DNA of 64,000 nucleotides from Lysobacterales bacterium (GTDB taxonomy: Bacteria; Pseudomonadota; Gammaproteobacteria; Xanthomonadales; SZUA-36): assembly GCA_013002505.1 (NCBI GenBank), contig JABDJL010000142.1, forward strand, positions 1-64,000, in the 5' to 3' direction. The notes under the pieces were generated by a model that searched no databases, was not told the origin of the DNA, and saw nothing but the letters and a program-made list of their open reading frames with translations. This document shows positions 50,109 through 60,737 of the stretch, piece by piece; position 1 is the stretch's first letter, and each line of letters starts with the position of its first letter. The position numbers were made by a program, and so were the translations under genes.

Positions 50109-50981
50109 TCAACCTGCGAGGGATTCACTGATTGCCGAACCCAGGTCCGCCGGTGATGGAACGGTACGAACCCCGGCTTCCTCCAGTGCAGCAAACTTGG
50201 CTTCCGCCGTGCCCTTGCCACCGGCGATGATTGCCCCGGCGTGACCCATGCGTTTGCCGGGCGGCGCCGTTACGCCTGCAATGTAAGCGACCACTGGCTT
50301 GTCAACGTGGTCTGCGATGAATTCGGCCGCGTCTTCCTCTGCTGAACCGCCAATTTCACCGACCATGATGATGCCCTCGGTTTCTTCGTCATCCTGGAAT
50401 AACTTCAGCGCATCGATAAAACTCATGCCCTGGATCGGGTCGCCTCCAATTCCGATGCAGGTGCTCTGGCCGAGTCCCGCCAGCGTGGTCTGGTATACCG
50501 CCTCGTACGTCAGCGTGCCTGAACGCGAAACCACGCCCACTTTGCCCTTGGCATGAATTCTCCCGGGCATGATGCCAATTTTGCATTCGCCTGGTGTGAT
50601 GACACCCGGACAGTTTGGCCCGACCATGCGCACATTGCGCTGCGTCAGAACCGCCTTGACCTTCATCATGTCGTGAACCGGGATACCTTCGGTAATCGTG
50701 ACAATCAGGCCAATGCCGGCATCAGCCGCCTCGAGTATTGCGTCGGCGGCGAACGGAGGCGGCACGTAGATAACTGATGCGTCCGCTCCGGTTTCGGCCA
50801 CCGCCTCGGCAACCGTATCGAAAACCGGCAAGCCAAGGTGTTGCTGACCGCCTTTACCCGGCGTCACGCCACCCACCAGCCGTGTTCCGTATTCCAGTGC
50901 CTGCTGTGAATGAAAAGTGCCCTGGTTTCCGGTGAACCCCTGGCAAATTACCTTCGTATTCCTGTCGACCAGAACGCTCAT
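50109..50981 (-). CDS. sucD: Succinyl-CoA synthetase alpha subunit
   Basis: A 290-residue subunit of the TCA-cycle enzyme. It has the CoA-binding Rossmann region ([19 protein letters not shown]), [20 protein letters not shown], and the phosphohistidine loop near [17 protein letters not shown]. The active-site His lies in the segment [17 protein letters not shown]. The start overlaps the sucC stop by four bases. E. coli SucD is 289 residues. Confidence 0.97.
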   Translation of the reverse strand: MSVLVDRNTKVICQGFTGNQGTFHSQQALEYGTRLVGGVTPGKGGQQHLGLPVFDTVAEAVAETGADASVIYVPPPFAADAILEAADAGIGLIVTITEGIPVHDMMKVKAVLTQRNVRMVGPNCPGVITPGECKIGIMPGRIHAKGKVGVVSRSGTLTYEAVYQTTLAGLGQSTCIGIGGDPIQGMSFIDALKLFQDDEETEGIIMVGEIGGSAEEDAAEFIADHVDKPVVAYIAGVTAPPGKRMGHAGAIIAGGKGTAEAKFAALEEAGVRTVPSPADLGSAISESLAG

Positions 50982-52159
50982 TGCTCACCCCCATTGGCGC
51001 CTTTTGCCGCGGCAACCACTTTCTGTGCGGCGTCGTTGAGATCTTTGGCGGAGATCAATGCCAGGCCACTTTCATCCAGCATCTGGCGGCCCTGGTCGAC
51101 ATTGGTGCCTTCCAGCCTGACGACCACCGGTACACTGACGCCCACTTCCTGAACCGCGTTGATGATGCCTTCGGCAATCAGGTCGCAACGCACGATTCCA
51201 CCAAAAATGTTGACCAGGATCGCTTCGACCCGGTCGCTGGAAAGAATCAACTTGAATGCTTCTTCAACGCGCTCAGCATTGGTGCCACCACCCACATCCA
51301 GGAAATTAGCGGGCTCGCCGCCATTGAGCTTGATAACGTCCATGGTCGCCATGGCCAGCCCTGCCCCGTTGACCATGCATGCGATGTTGCCGTCCAGGGT
51401 CACGTAGTTGAGGTCGTGGCGGCTGGCCGCTACCTCTGTCGGGTCTTCCTGCGATTCGTCGCGCATGGACGCCAGGTCCGGATGCCGGAACAGGGCGTTG
51501 TCATCAGCGTTGATCTTGGCATCCAGCGCTACGAGGTTATTGTCGCCGTCGATGATCAGCGGGTTAACTTCGACCAGGCTCAAGTCCTTGTCCACAAAAA
51601 GCCGGTACAAGCCCTGCATGATTTTCTGGAGCTGTTTGACGTGATGCGCAGACAAGCCCATTCCAAAGCCCATCTGGCGTGCCTGGAATGGCTGGAACCC
51701 GGATGTGTTATCCACTTGCACGGTCACAATCTTGTCCGGATCGGTCTGAGCGACCTGTTCAATATCAACGCCGCCAGCGGCCGAACCCATAAACATCACG
51801 CAGCGGTTGACGCGGTCGACCAGTACGGACAGGTAAATCTCCGTTTCAATGTCGGTTGCCTCCGCCACCAGGACCGAATCCACGGGCAATGCCCGGCCAC
51901 CTGTCTGGTAGGTGCTGATTTTCATATTCAGCATGCGCTCGGATTCACTCTTGACAGCGTCGAGACTACTGACCAGCTTCACGCCACCCGCCTTGCCGCG
52001 TCCCCCTGCATGCACCTGCGCCTTGACGACCCACTGTGAACCGCCGAGTTCCCTGGCCGCAGCCACGGCTCCGTCCGGGCTGCGCGCCATGATGCCTGGC
52101 GGCACGGGTATGCCATAAGCTGAAAACAGCTCTTTGGCCTGGTACTCATGAAAATTCAT
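50978..52159 (-). CDS. sucC: Succinyl-CoA synthetase beta subunit
   Basis: A 393-residue ATP-grasp subunit. [20 protein letters not shown] is the SucC N-terminus. [41 protein letters not shown] and [13 protein letters not shown] are conserved nucleotide and metal-binding segments. It forms the heterotetramer with SucD for substrate-level phosphorylation in the TCA cycle. The upstream genes of the usual sdh-suc cluster are not here; it is divergent from pilS with a 173-base gap. Confidence 0.97.
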   Translation of the reverse strand: MNFHEYQAKELFSAYGIPVPPGIMARSPDGAVAAARELGGSQWVVKAQVHAGGRGKAGGVKLVSSLDAVKSESERMLNMKISTYQTGGRALPVDSVLVAEATDIETEIYLSVLVDRVNRCVMFMGSAAGGVDIEQVAQTDPDKIVTVQVDNTSGFQPFQARQMGFGMGLSAHHVKQLQKIMQGLYRLFVDKDLSLVEVNPLIIDGDNNLVALDAKINADDNALFRHPDLASMRDESQEDPTEVAASRHDLNYVTLDGNIACMVNGAGLAMATMDVIKLNGGEPANFLDVGGGTNAERVEEAFKLILSSDRVEAILVNIFGGIVRCDLIAEGIINAVQEVGVSVPVVVRLEGTNVDQGRQMLDESGLALISAKDLNDAAQKVVAAAKGANGGEQ

Positions 52160-52332
52160 ACTCTCTCCTGGAGATTAAGTCTGGAATTGCACCGGCGAGC
52201 GCCCAGGGGCCACCGGGCACCGTCGCGGCAAAGGCGCTATTTTCGCTTTATTCAGGCGCCAAAGCAAAGTGTGGGCGCGGACAATTATCCGGGTGTTATA
52301 CTGCCAGTTCATGCGATTCGGCTCAGAAATCC

Positions 52333-54027
52333 ATGGCTTCCAGTAACTCCCGACACGCAGGGAAAGACCCGCGCCCGCCAAGGGCTGGTTTGGGATATCC
52401 GCTCACGGCCGCTCTGACAGCAAGAATTGTCAAGTACCTGATTATTTTCAGGTTAATTATCAGCTCATCACTGATTTTCGCTTTCAATTTTGGAAGCCTG
52501 GTCCAGGGAGACCTGCTGAGCGGGCCGACGCTGGCTGGCACCGCACTGGGCTCATACTTGGTGCTCGCCGCTTACTTTGTGTACGAAGCCCGCAAACCGG
52601 AAACAGATTTTTACCTGTTGGCCAGGATTACACTGGCCGTAGACATCGGTTTCCTGGGACTGATGTTCATCATTTTTGGCGGACTGGGCAGCGGTCTTGC
52701 ACTGCTGCTGGTCTTCATCACCGCCTGCGCGGCCATTCTCCTGCCCTTGCGCGTTGCCCTGTTTCTTGCCTCGATGGCCGCGCTGGCCATCATTTGCGAG
52801 GCCATTTTCGGTGGTGTATTCCGTTCTGGCCAGCCGGATAACCTGATTCGCTCCGGGCTGTACTGCCTGACCATTCTGATCACCGCGGTACTGGCTCACC
52901 TGCTGGCATATTCGGTTCGCGATTACCGCCTCATCGCCGAACGCCAACAGCAAACGCTGACCCGCCTGGAACAGATTAATGAACTGATCATTCGCCGCAT
53001 GCGCAGCGGTGTCCTGGCGGTGGATGCACAGTCTGAAATCCAGATGATGAATGAATCTGCCTGGTTTTTGCTGGGCAGTCCGCCGGCGCTCGAGCGGGAA
53101 CTGCCTGAAATTTCCTCCGAACTTTACCAGGCCATGATCGACTGGCGTGAGAATCCGACCGCGGATACGCCGGCGCTAACTTTGCAGGCCAGCCAGGCCC
53201 AGGTGGTACCGAAGTTTGTCTCCTTGCCTGGTGACCGTGATATTCGCGTGCTGATTTTTCTTGAAGATAACGATGTCGTGGCGCAGCGCGCGCTGGAACT
53301 GTCTGCCAATTCACTGGCCAAGCTTTCCGGAAGCATTGCGCACGAAATACGTAACCCCCTTTCGGCAGTGAGTCATGCCGCCCAGTTGCTGGCTGAGTCT
53401 GAACAGATTTCTGATCAGGACATGCGCCTGCTGGACATCATTCAGAACCAGTCACGCCGCATGAATGGAATTGTAGAGAACATCCTGCAACTGTCGCGCC
53501 GCGAAAAGTCGCGCCCCGAAATGTTCGAATTGAATGATTGGCTAGAACAGACCGTTGAAGAATTCGACCAGTCACTCGCCAGGGAGGATATTGAGCTGGT
53601 ATTCAGCGCAAGCCAGGAAGAACCGTCCACGGTCATGTTCGACAGAAGCCAGCTGCATCAGGCATTGTGGAAGCTGCTGGACAACGCGGTGGAACACGCA
53701 GGCAGGGAGGACCGCGCGCCCCGAATTACGGTTCACCTGAATCGCCAGGTTGATACCGGCTACGCCGTCATCACCGTTGAGGACAATGGCGCCGGGATTC
53801 CCGAAGACCGGATTGGCAACATTTTTGAGCCGTTTTATACAACCCGCCAGCAAGGTTCCGGCCTGGGTTTGTACGTGGCACGACAACTTTGCGAGGCAAA
53901 CCAGGCTGAACTTACGGTAGACTCTTCGGCGCAGCAGGGGACACGGTTTCACCTCAGGTTGGCGACGACCAAGAACCATGCGAAGGATCAACTCGAAGAC
54001 GCGCTCGAAGAGCAGCAGGAATCATGA
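52333..54027 (+). CDS. pilS: Type IV pilus two-component sensor kinase PilS
   Basis: A 564-residue kinase. About six N-terminal transmembrane helices (residues 35-195) are followed by a PAS region (about 215-310), the HisKA motif SGSIAHEIRNPLSAVSHAAQ with the phospho-acceptor His, and a HATPase domain (LLDNAVEHAG, EDNGAGIPED, GSGLGLYVA). This matches P. aeruginosa PilS, which senses PilA in the membrane. pilR overlaps its end by four bases. TATACT at 52297 may be its -10 element. Confidence 0.93.
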   Translation: MASSNSRHAGKDPRPPRAGLGYPLTAALTARIVKYLIIFRLIISSSLIFAFNFGSLVQGDLLSGPTLAGTALGSYLVLAAYFVYEARKPETDFYLLARITLAVDIGFLGLMFIIFGGLGSGLALLLVFITACAAILLPLRVALFLASMAALAIICEAIFGGVFRSGQPDNLIRSGLYCLTILITAVLAHLLAYSVRDYRLIAERQQQTLTRLEQINELIIRRMRSGVLAVDAQSEIQMMNESAWFLLGSPPALERELPEISSELYQAMIDWRENPTADTPALTLQASQAQVVPKFVSLPGDRDIRVLIFLEDNDVVAQRALELSANSLAKLSGSIAHEIRNPLSAVSHAAQLLAESEQISDQDMRLLDIIQNQSRRMNGIVENILQLSRREKSRPEMFELNDWLEQTVEEFDQSLAREDIELVFSASQEEPSTVMFDRSQLHQALWKLLDNAVEHAGREDRAPRITVHLNRQVDTGYAVITVEDNGAGIPEDRIGNIFEPFYTTRQQGSGLGLYVARQLCEANQAELTVDSSAQQGTRFHLRLATTKNHAKDQLEDALEEQQES

Positions 54028-55397
54028 GTAAGCAACAGGTATTGATTGTCGATGATGAACCTGATATCCGGGAATTATTGACGTTGACCCTGACACGCAT
54101 GGGCCTGGATGTAACCGCAGCTGAAGATCTGGCCGCAGCGCGGCGAGCCCTGTCGGACAAGTCTTTCAGCTTCTGCCTGACCGACATGAGATTGCCCGAC
54201 GGTAACGGCCTGGACCTGGTCCAGGAGATTTCCAGTACCTACCCAAATTTACCTGCCGCCGTGATTACAGCCCACGGCAAAATCGAAGACGCGGTCAAGG
54301 CCCTGAAGATCGGTGCTTTCGACTTTGTTTCCAAGCCGGTGGACCTGAATATCCTGCGCCGGCTCGTCAATACCGCGCTGAAACTGCGAGGCGACGGGGC
54401 GGTTCCCGAATCCAGCACCACCGAAGCCCCGCAAGACAGCAGCCTGCTGAAAAAGCTGACCGGTGAATCGGAAGCGATCCAGCACACCCGGGAAATGATC
54501 CGCCGCCTGGCGCGCAGCCAGGCACCTGTCCTGATCAGCGGTGAGTCCGGTTCCGGCAAGGAATTGGCAGCACGATTGATTCACGACCTCGGACCACGCG
54601 CCGATCAGCCTTTCGTGCCGGTCAACTGTGGCGCCATACCCACCGAGTTAATGGAAAGTGAGTTTTTCGGACATCGCAAAGGCAGTTTTACCGGGGCCAA
54701 CGCGGACAAGGAGGGGTTGTTCCAGGCCGCCGATGGCGGCACGCTGATGCTTGACGAGGTCGCCGACCTGCCGCTGCACATGCAAGTCAAATTACTGCGA
54801 GCGATCCAGGAAAAAGCGGTGCGTCCGATCGGCGCCCGCAGCGAAGACACCGTTGATGTCCGAATTCTGAGCGCCACGCACCAGGCCCTTAGACCACTGG
54901 TGGAATCAGGCAAGTTTCGAAGCGACCTGTTTTTCCGGCTCAATGTGATCGAGCTGCCCATGCCCAGTCTCCGCGAGCGGCGTGAAGACATTCCCATGCT
55001 GGCCAAACGCTTCCTGAATGAAATCACCGAACAATGGTCGGCCAGTGAAACCCCGGAAATTTCTCCGCAAGCCATGGAAGCGCTGATCGGCCACTACTAC
55101 ACGGGCAATGTACGTGAACTGATTAACATCCTGCAGCGAGCCGTCACGATGTGCGACGGCCAGCGCATCGAGCCTGCAGACCTGATGCTTGAACAGGTCA
55201 GCGTTCACGACCAGGGTTCAGTCAAGCACGACATCGACGAGGAGCAATCGCTCGACACCTATATCGAAGATATCGAAAAACAAATGCTCGAAGACGCGTT
55301 GCGCAAAGCGCGGTACAACAAGACCCGCGCTGCCGAGCTGCTCGGAATCAGTTTTCGTTCGCTGCGTTACAAACTCAAGAAATTCGAGATCGAATGA
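54024..55397 (+). CDS. pilR: Type IV pilus sigma-54-dependent response regulator PilR
   Basis: A 457-residue NtrC-class activator. The receiver (1-120) has phospho-acceptor Asp54. The AAA+ domain (about 145-380) has Walker A GESGSGKE, the sigma-54 contact loop in GSFTGA, and Walker B GGTLMLDEVADLP. The Fis-type DNA-binding helix-turn-helix is KTRAAELLGISFRSLRYKL. GSFTGA is the form seen in P. aeruginosa PilR. Its expected target is the sigma-54 promoter at 62074 in front of the first pilin, 7 kb away. Confidence 0.95.
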   Translation: MSKQQVLIVDDEPDIRELLTLTLTRMGLDVTAAEDLAAARRALSDKSFSFCLTDMRLPDGNGLDLVQEISSTYPNLPAAVITAHGKIEDAVKALKIGAFDFVSKPVDLNILRRLVNTALKLRGDGAVPESSTTEAPQDSSLLKKLTGESEAIQHTREMIRRLARSQAPVLISGESGSGKELAARLIHDLGPRADQPFVPVNCGAIPTELMESEFFGHRKGSFTGANADKEGLFQAADGGTLMLDEVADLPLHMQVKLLRAIQEKAVRPIGARSEDTVDVRILSATHQALRPLVESGKFRSDLFFRLNVIELPMPSLRERREDIPMLAKRFLNEITEQWSASETPEISPQAMEALIGHYYTGNVRELINILQRAVTMCDGQRIEPADLMLEQVSVHDQGSVKHDIDEEQSLDTYIEDIEKQMLEDALRKARYNKTRAAELLGISFRSLRYKLKKFEIE

Positions 55398-55398
55398 A

Positions 55399-55434
55399 AT
55401 GTCTGCTGCCTGCGGCCTCATCTCGCTTCATTAA
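55399..55434 (+). other. Mini-ORF coupled to the O-antigen-ligase-like gene
   Basis: An 11-codon ORF (MSAACGLISLH) begins two bases after the pilR stop. Its TAA overlaps the ATG of the next gene (TAATG). The next gene lacks a visible ribosome binding site, so its start may depend on termination of this mini-ORF. This is an inference from the layout only. Confidence 0.3.
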
Positions 55435-56915
55435 TGCCAGCTAGCCAGAGATTGACAGATCTGCCCCTGGCAGCCCTGTGTGTACCGGTCCTCATCCTCG
55501 GGCTCGTGCTGGCCAGTTCGGGTTTTGACCTGATTCCGGAACTGGGGGTGTTCAACGCCAAGCGGCTATTGCAACCGCTTGTTTTTGGCGCGTCACTGAT
55601 CATTTGCCTGCTTAACCGACCGTTGCGCATCGCTTTCGCCGAACAGTGCGCGAGAGTTCCTGGCCTTGTCTCGATATGCTGCGCTGTCGTGTTTCTGCTG
55701 GGCGTGACATCCGTATTGCGTTTCGCCAACCCGGAATACGGCTTGGCTGAAATCGCCTTGTTGGGACTTGTTTTGATCCTCGTTCCGGTTCTGGCCGCGT
55801 GTCGATCGGTTGCGGGTACGGCGTTCGACCGATTAGCCCTGTTCATGATCGCTTCGCTGGGATTGGTGGTCGCCTTTACCGAACTCACCGGCCTGGTGGC
55901 CGGCTGGGCGCTGGGCACGGAATTCGGGTTCGAGGAAATGCTGGTGCGCTTCGCCCACCCTCGTTTCTACAATCAGCTGCAGAGCTGGACATTGCCGGTC
56001 CTGGCTGCGATTCCCCTGCTATTCGGAAGTGTCAGGAAGCGGCTGGTGCTGGCCGCCACGCTGGTGGGAATTCAATGGGCCATTGTATTGATGGCGGGTG
56101 GGCGCGGAACCTTTATTGCCCTGCTCCTGGGGCTAATAATCGTTGCGGCCCTCGCCCGGCCCGCGTTTAAAAGCTGGCCGCGCACCCACTTGCTCGGGGC
56201 GCTGATTGGCATATTGATTTTTTCCGGGGTTTTGGGCGGCCATGCTTTACTTGCGCCTTCGGGCGGTAATTTCGTCGAGACCTCCGTTGGCCGTTCGATG
56301 ACACACAGCACCGGTAGAACCTATTTATGGGAGCTGGCCGCAAAGGATGCGATGGCCAACCCATGGCTGGGCGCCGGCCCAATGCGCTTTGACTGCGAAG
56401 GGCCCGGCACCCGGCCCGCGCACCCGCATAGCTTTCCGATGCAACTGCTTTCGGAGTGGGGCATCCCGGCCTTCCTGATCACCGCAGGTCTGTTTGCCTG
56501 GTTGGCCTGGAGAGTTGCAAAATTTTTGTTCAGCGGACGAACCCGGCCTGGTGCGGAGCGTGGCCTGAGCAGCCTGCTCGCAGCAGGAATACTGGCAGCC
56601 GCACTGCATGCATGCCTCAGTGGTGTGCTGATGATGCCGGCCAGCCAGATGATGGCGGTCGTCATGTGCGGCTGGCTGCTGGGCCTGACCTCTGGAAATT
56701 TACCATCACACCGAGAGGCGCTCGATAAGCCAGGACTGACCAGGCTGACGTCGGTGATCATGGTGGCAGGACTGGTCGCCTGTATTGCTTTGACGAAATT
56801 TAATGTTTCTGAGTTGCGTCAATACGAGGCCAGAATCGCGGAGCTCGTCAAGGCCGGGCCGGTTCAACCGCGGTACTGGCAGCATGGCAGGGCCTGCCTT
56901 TACGCCGGCTATTGA
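55434..56915 (+). CDS. O-antigen ligase / pilin oligosaccharyltransferase-like (Wzy_C) protein
   Basis: A 493-residue polytopic protein with about twelve transmembrane helices. The Wzy_C signature is visible: MAGGRGTFIALLLGLIIV, then TGRTYLWELAAKDAMANPWLGAGPMRF with its periplasmic-loop pattern, and PHSFPMQLLSEWGIPAFL with a conserved His. The family includes WaaL ligases, Wzy polymerases and PglL/TfpO pilin glycosyltransferases, which sequence alone does not separate well. Its place right after pilSR in a pilus locus makes a TfpO/PglL-like role attractive. It lies 36 bases after pilR and overlaps the end of the convergent gene by 7 bases. Confidence 0.8.
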   Translation: MPASQRLTDLPLAALCVPVLILGLVLASSGFDLIPELGVFNAKRLLQPLVFGASLIICLLNRPLRIAFAEQCARVPGLVSICCAVVFLLGVTSVLRFANPEYGLAEIALLGLVLILVPVLAACRSVAGTAFDRLALFMIASLGLVVAFTELTGLVAGWALGTEFGFEEMLVRFAHPRFYNQLQSWTLPVLAAIPLLFGSVRKRLVLAATLVGIQWAIVLMAGGRGTFIALLLGLIIVAALARPAFKSWPRTHLLGALIGILIFSGVLGGHALLAPSGGNFVETSVGRSMTHSTGRTYLWELAAKDAMANPWLGAGPMRFDCEGPGTRPAHPHSFPMQLLSEWGIPAFLITAGLFAWLAWRVAKFLFSGRTRPGAERGLSSLLAAGILAAALHACLSGVLMMPASQMMAVVMCGWLLGLTSGNLPSHREALDKPGLTRLTSVIMVAGLVACIALTKFNVSELRQYEARIAELVKAGPVQPRYWQHGRACLYAGY

Positions 56916-58996
56916 CCTAGTTGCTCGCCAAGCCTGGCAGTTTGCAGGCGGGCAAGTTCGCAAAATTCTCTGGAATGCATTTCGAAACTGCTATCCCGGC
57001 TCTCTAGTCCGGACGCCTCCACTCTCTTTTCAAGTCCTTCAATGAAGTGCTTGTCCCCGGCTTCGAGGCCCGGATTTTCCGACATGGAATTCCATAGCCA
57101 CAGAAACATAGCCAACTGCGGCTCATTGGCGGACATCCAGTGGTCCCCCGCCAGGGAACGAAGAATCTGCAGCGCCAGGGCCTCATTCTCTGACAGAATC
57201 ATGGCCATGGCCGAAGCCAGGTAATCCTCGATGCGCAATTCCTGGACGTTGGCAAGCAGAATTCTCGCCAGGTCGTAGTCGCCTGTTTCGAAAACGCGAT
57301 AAGCGACGAATCTGCGAATGAAATCTGTCCATTCCCCGGACTCGAAAGACTGGTCAAAATAAGCGCCCTTGTCGTTTGCCCGGACGTAACCGTCAATAAA
57401 ATTCGAATATTCGGCCAGGCCTGAATAAAAAGGCAAACCCGCCTCGATCAATTCGCTTTCCCTGGCCAGTTCCCCGGCCATGTGCTCATTCCAGCACGCT
57501 GGCCTGGACAACAACAGGCCATGCAATGGAAAGCGCCCTCTATGCCTGCGATAGAGGCTGTATGCGGCGTCCACGAAGTCCAGCGTGAACTCCCCGGTAT
57601 CGGTCACCAGGTCGTGTTTTGCCTGGTTGAACGGCTCAATGACGAAGTCAATGCCGTATGCCCTGCCTTCAGCGGCGAGCATCTGCGGGGATTGCTGGAT
57701 GGTCTCGAACTTTTGCAAATGCTCCACCGGGTAAAGGATATGGGTCCGGCCGTCGATATACACCTGGTTGTGCGGCGCGAGCCGGTAGACCAGGTATCCG
57801 CCGATCCCATAATCATTGAACACCGGTCCGCGCAGCTGTTCCTCGCGCATATACCGTGTCAGCGCTTCAGGGTAGCGGGTGTACGTGTTGCGATTCTCCT
57901 CGAGGATGTCCAGCGAGAGTGCAACATTGGCAAACAGGGCGGCGCCAGTGACCGAAAACCACAACATGCCGCTGAGCACAAGGCCACGCCGGCCCGTGCC
58001 GAGAAGCCGGTCAGGATAACCCTCGGCTGCCAGCAAACCGGCCAGCGAAATGACGATCACGATGCCGGCAGGCGCAACCATTCTCTGCATACTGACCGCG
58101 GTGTAAACCAGCACCGCCCAAACCAGCAGCAAGCCAAATTTTTTCTGCCGTATTGCCAACAAAGGCGTGACCGCCGTTACCAGTAAAAGAATTACCAGGC
58201 CGGGGCTTTCCTTGATGTAAGGCCATGGCGCGAAATACTCGAAAATCAGGGTTTTCCATTCCTGTGGGAATGTCAGCGCCTCGACCACGGGATGCACCAG
58301 GTCGTGATTGAGAAACCCTGCGAGTAGCAATACCACTCCCCAGGCCAGCCACCTGAACCAGGTTGCCGCATTTTCACGGTCGTTTAACTGGCGAACTGCG
58401 CAGTCCACGAAGAATCCGGCGAAAATAACGTAGCCTATGATCGAAGCATGATAATTTGTCCATGCAATCATCAGCACCACCATTGGCAATACGCTGGCCG
58501 CGGACGCCCGTTCCCGGGCCCTGAAATAGAGCAGCATCGCGAGCACCGAAAAGGCGTAGCTGAATAACTCTGGCCTGACCATTGACCTCATTTGCAGCAC
58601 CACCACCAGGCTTGGAATGACCATGGCGATCAGCAAGGCCCGGGCTTTGACAAGCTTGAGGAACAGGAAGGCTGCAAGCAGCGTCAAAAGCTGCGCCAGC
58701 GCCTTGACAAAAAGGAAGCCGGCAAAAATCCCGAATGCAGACACCGCCAGGTGCAACAGGGCCTGAAACACAACCGGGGGGTTCTGGATAGCAGCGCCCT
58801 GGAATGTGAAACTGTAGTGGTCAACCCAGGGGCTGAGACCATTTCTGAGCCAGTCACTCCCGGTCTTTAGGTGCCAGAATGCGTCAAATGAAATCGGGTT
58901 GCGCTGAAGGGACACGGCGAATGCGAGCAGGCTGACAAACAATATGCCGCCGACACACAGGGATCGCCTTTTTTGTAATCCAGTCAGCCAGTTCAT
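56909..58996 (-). CDS. Large membrane protein, GT-C-like, with soluble C-terminal domain
   Basis: A 695-residue protein. About eleven transmembrane helices occupy residues 10-400, and a soluble, probably periplasmic, C-terminal domain of about 280 residues follows. The N-terminal loop FDAFWHLKTGSDWLRNGLSPWVDHYSFT resembles the acidic first loop of GT-C transferase-like families (given here as the segment's landmarks D-FWHLKTG and HYSFT). YLVYRLAPHNQVYIDGRTHI begins the soluble part. The specific function is unknown. ATG 58996 has GGAG 7 bases ahead, deciding against the upstream start at 59047. It ends the minus-strand glycan cluster. Confidence 0.68.
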   Translation of the reverse strand: MNWLTGLQKRRSLCVGGILFVSLLAFAVSLQRNPISFDAFWHLKTGSDWLRNGLSPWVDHYSFTFQGAAIQNPPVVFQALLHLAVSAFGIFAGFLFVKALAQLLTLLAAFLFLKLVKARALLIAMVIPSLVVVLQMRSMVRPELFSYAFSVLAMLLYFRARERASAASVLPMVVLMIAWTNYHASIIGYVIFAGFFVDCAVRQLNDRENAATWFRWLAWGVVLLLAGFLNHDLVHPVVEALTFPQEWKTLIFEYFAPWPYIKESPGLVILLLVTAVTPLLAIRQKKFGLLLVWAVLVYTAVSMQRMVAPAGIVIVISLAGLLAAEGYPDRLLGTGRRGLVLSGMLWFSVTGAALFANVALSLDILEENRNTYTRYPEALTRYMREEQLRGPVFNDYGIGGYLVYRLAPHNQVYIDGRTHILYPVEHLQKFETIQQSPQMLAAEGRAYGIDFVIEPFNQAKHDLVTDTGEFTLDFVDAAYSLYRRHRGRFPLHGLLLSRPACWNEHMAGELARESELIEAGLPFYSGLAEYSNFIDGYVRANDKGAYFDQSFESGEWTDFIRRFVAYRVFETGDYDLARILLANVQELRIEDYLASAMAMILSENEALALQILRSLAGDHWMSANEPQLAMFLWLWNSMSENPGLEAGDKHFIEGLEKRVEASGLESRDSSFEMHSREFCELARLQTARLGEQLGQ

Positions 58997-59047
58997 TGGG
59001 TTACTCCGGTCCCCGCACGCGTGGTCAGCAAGATGCCGGTGCGGCAT

Positions 59048-60016
59048 TCATGAACGCACAGCCAGATCGAATGGAACATCCCGCAAATACAGGAACGAGG
59101 TGTTGCGGTACACGGCACGCAATCCGGTTTCCAGATCATGCGGCCGCCAGGAGGGCGGCATGACTTCCGAACGGAAGGTGATATCCCGGTCGTTCTGGGT
59201 GCGATCCGAATACCGCAAGACCAATGTCCTGCCCAACATTCTTTCGACCAGGCCAGCTATCTCGAATATCGAGGACGGCTTGCCACTGACCAGGAAATGA
59301 ACTTCCTGGTCGTCCGCCTCGAATGGCGCCACCCTGTTTGCGATATAAGCCGCCACGTCGCCGGCGTGCACATAGTCTCGCAAGGCATGAAAATTGGCTT
59401 CCAGCGTGGTGGGCGTGTTGCGCAATGCATTCCAGAACAAATGGCTGACCAAGCCCGTTCTGAATCCAAATTCGCGGGTTCCGTAGACGGTGCTTGGCCG
59501 GTAGATCCGAACCTTGAACCCAGCCTCACCGGCAAGCTGTACCAGGGCGTTTTCCTGGTTCAGCTTCATCACTCCGTAAGCCCTGAGCGGGCTGGGCATG
59601 GTCTCGCGCCCGATCAGTTTCTGACCTTCGAACAAGCCACCAGCCGAACTGGTGAAATGGAAACAGGCGCGATGCGCTGCGGCAACGGACTGCATCGCGT
59701 GCAGCGTGCATTCAAATGCACGGCGTTCATCAACCAGGCTCTTTTCGTCACTCGCAAAGCTGCCGGATCCGGCGCTCCACACGAAATGCACTCGCATCGC
59801 AGCCGTTGTATCCAAATCCTTGATCAGCTGCACCACCTCGATACATTGTCTCCTGAATACGCTCTCGTCTTTCCATGACGCTTTGAGGTCGAGCAAGCAC
59901 TCGGCCTGGCGGCCTTCGAATTCCTTCAAAATGCGGCTGCCGATCAGCCCACAGCCGAATACGACGACAACGCTGCCCTCGGACATGCCGGTGGGAGCAA
60001 TCAGCAGGACTTTCAA
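59048..60016 (-). CDS. NAD-dependent epimerase/dehydratase (SDR family)
   Basis: A 322-residue extended SDR protein. The Rossmann glycine motif is VFGCGLIGSRIL. The catalytic Ser region is HFTSSAGG and the YxxxK pair appears as YGVMKLNQEN. RIYRPSTVYGTREFG is the substrate-side motif of sugar epimerases. It likely modifies a nucleotide sugar for the local glycan. The frame starts at TTG 60016, overlapping the methyltransferase stop (TTGA). An ATG at 59986 (MSEGSVVVVFGCG) gives a protein starting right at the fold and may be the real start. Confidence 0.8.
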   Translation of the reverse strand: MKVLLIAPTGMSEGSVVVVFGCGLIGSRILKEFEGRQAECLLDLKASWKDESVFRRQCIEVVQLIKDLDTTAAMRVHFVWSAGSGSFASDEKSLVDERRAFECTLHAMQSVAAAHRACFHFTSSAGGLFEGQKLIGRETMPSPLRAYGVMKLNQENALVQLAGEAGFKVRIYRPSTVYGTREFGFRTGLVSHLFWNALRNTPTTLEANFHALRDYVHAGDVAAYIANRVAPFEADDQEVHFLVSGKPSSIFEIAGLVERMLGRTLVLRYSDRTQNDRDITFRSEVMPPSWRPHDLETGLRAVYRNTSFLYLRDVPFDLAVRS

Positions 60017-60726
60017 TGGTGCTCCCGGGCCGGATGCGCGCTTGCGCCGGGTGGCGGCTTGGCGAAAGCGCAGAAATACTGGGCCCCGAGCGGCAGACGG
60101 CGCAAGCCGTGGTCAATGTTCGCCAGCAAGGGCCGCACCGGTGGGACTGCATAGAAGTAGCCGTCACGATCGGCCTGTAATCCTCCGGCGCTGAGCAAAC
60201 GGCGTGTTTCAGCGAGGCTCAGCAGCTGCGCGTCTTCATCAAATTCGCAGCGATTGACCACCCAGCGTGTAACCGGGTTGAACGGGTTATGCTCAATGAT
60301 GACCAGGCGGCCTCGCGGCATCAGTACCCGGGAAATCTCGCCCACAATGGATGGCCTTTCCTCGGGCAGAATGTGATGAAAAACGCAACTGGCGACAACC
60401 ATAGCAATAGCGTTGTCGCGTAATGGTAGCCTCAATCCGTCAAATTGCACGAGGTTGCCGGTACGCGGTTCGGCATGCTTCAGTGAAACGAGTGAAACAT
60501 CCGCACCCAGTGCGATGGGCGAGAGCTGTTTAAGCAGGCCAGTGAGCAGGCCCGCGCCACATCCAAAGTCAAGTATCGGCAGTCGTTCCAGGCCATTGAT
60601 GTCGCCGGCCAGGCGTTGCAGTACCCGGAGCTTGGAGGTCAGAGCACTGTCCACCGAGCCGAGAGGGCCAACCGAGCGCTCCAGGCGCTGCCGGTAATCG
60701 CTCCCGAACTCGTCGAATTCAGCCAT
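60013..60726 (-). CDS. Class I SAM-dependent methyltransferase
   Basis: A 237-residue protein of the Methyltransf_11 type. Motif I is ILDFGCGAGLLTGLL, followed by GADVSLVSLKHAE (acidic residue contacting SAM), RLPLRDNAIAMVVASCVFHHI (motif IV) and RGRLVIIEHNPFNP. It lies in an operon between the GtrB-like transferase and the epimerase, so methylation of a sugar or lipid-linked intermediate is likely. No membrane segment is seen. Confidence 0.85.
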   Translation of the reverse strand: MAEFDEFGSDYRQRLERSVGPLGSVDSALTSKLRVLQRLAGDINGLERLPILDFGCGAGLLTGLLKQLSPIALGADVSLVSLKHAEPRTGNLVQFDGLRLPLRDNAIAMVVASCVFHHILPEERPSIVGEISRVLMPRGRLVIIEHNPFNPVTRWVVNRCEFDEDAQLLSLAETRRLLSAGGLQADRDGYFYAVPPVRPLLANIDHGLRRLPLGAQYFCAFAKPPPGASAHPAREHH

Positions 60727-60737
60727 GCCGTGCGCAG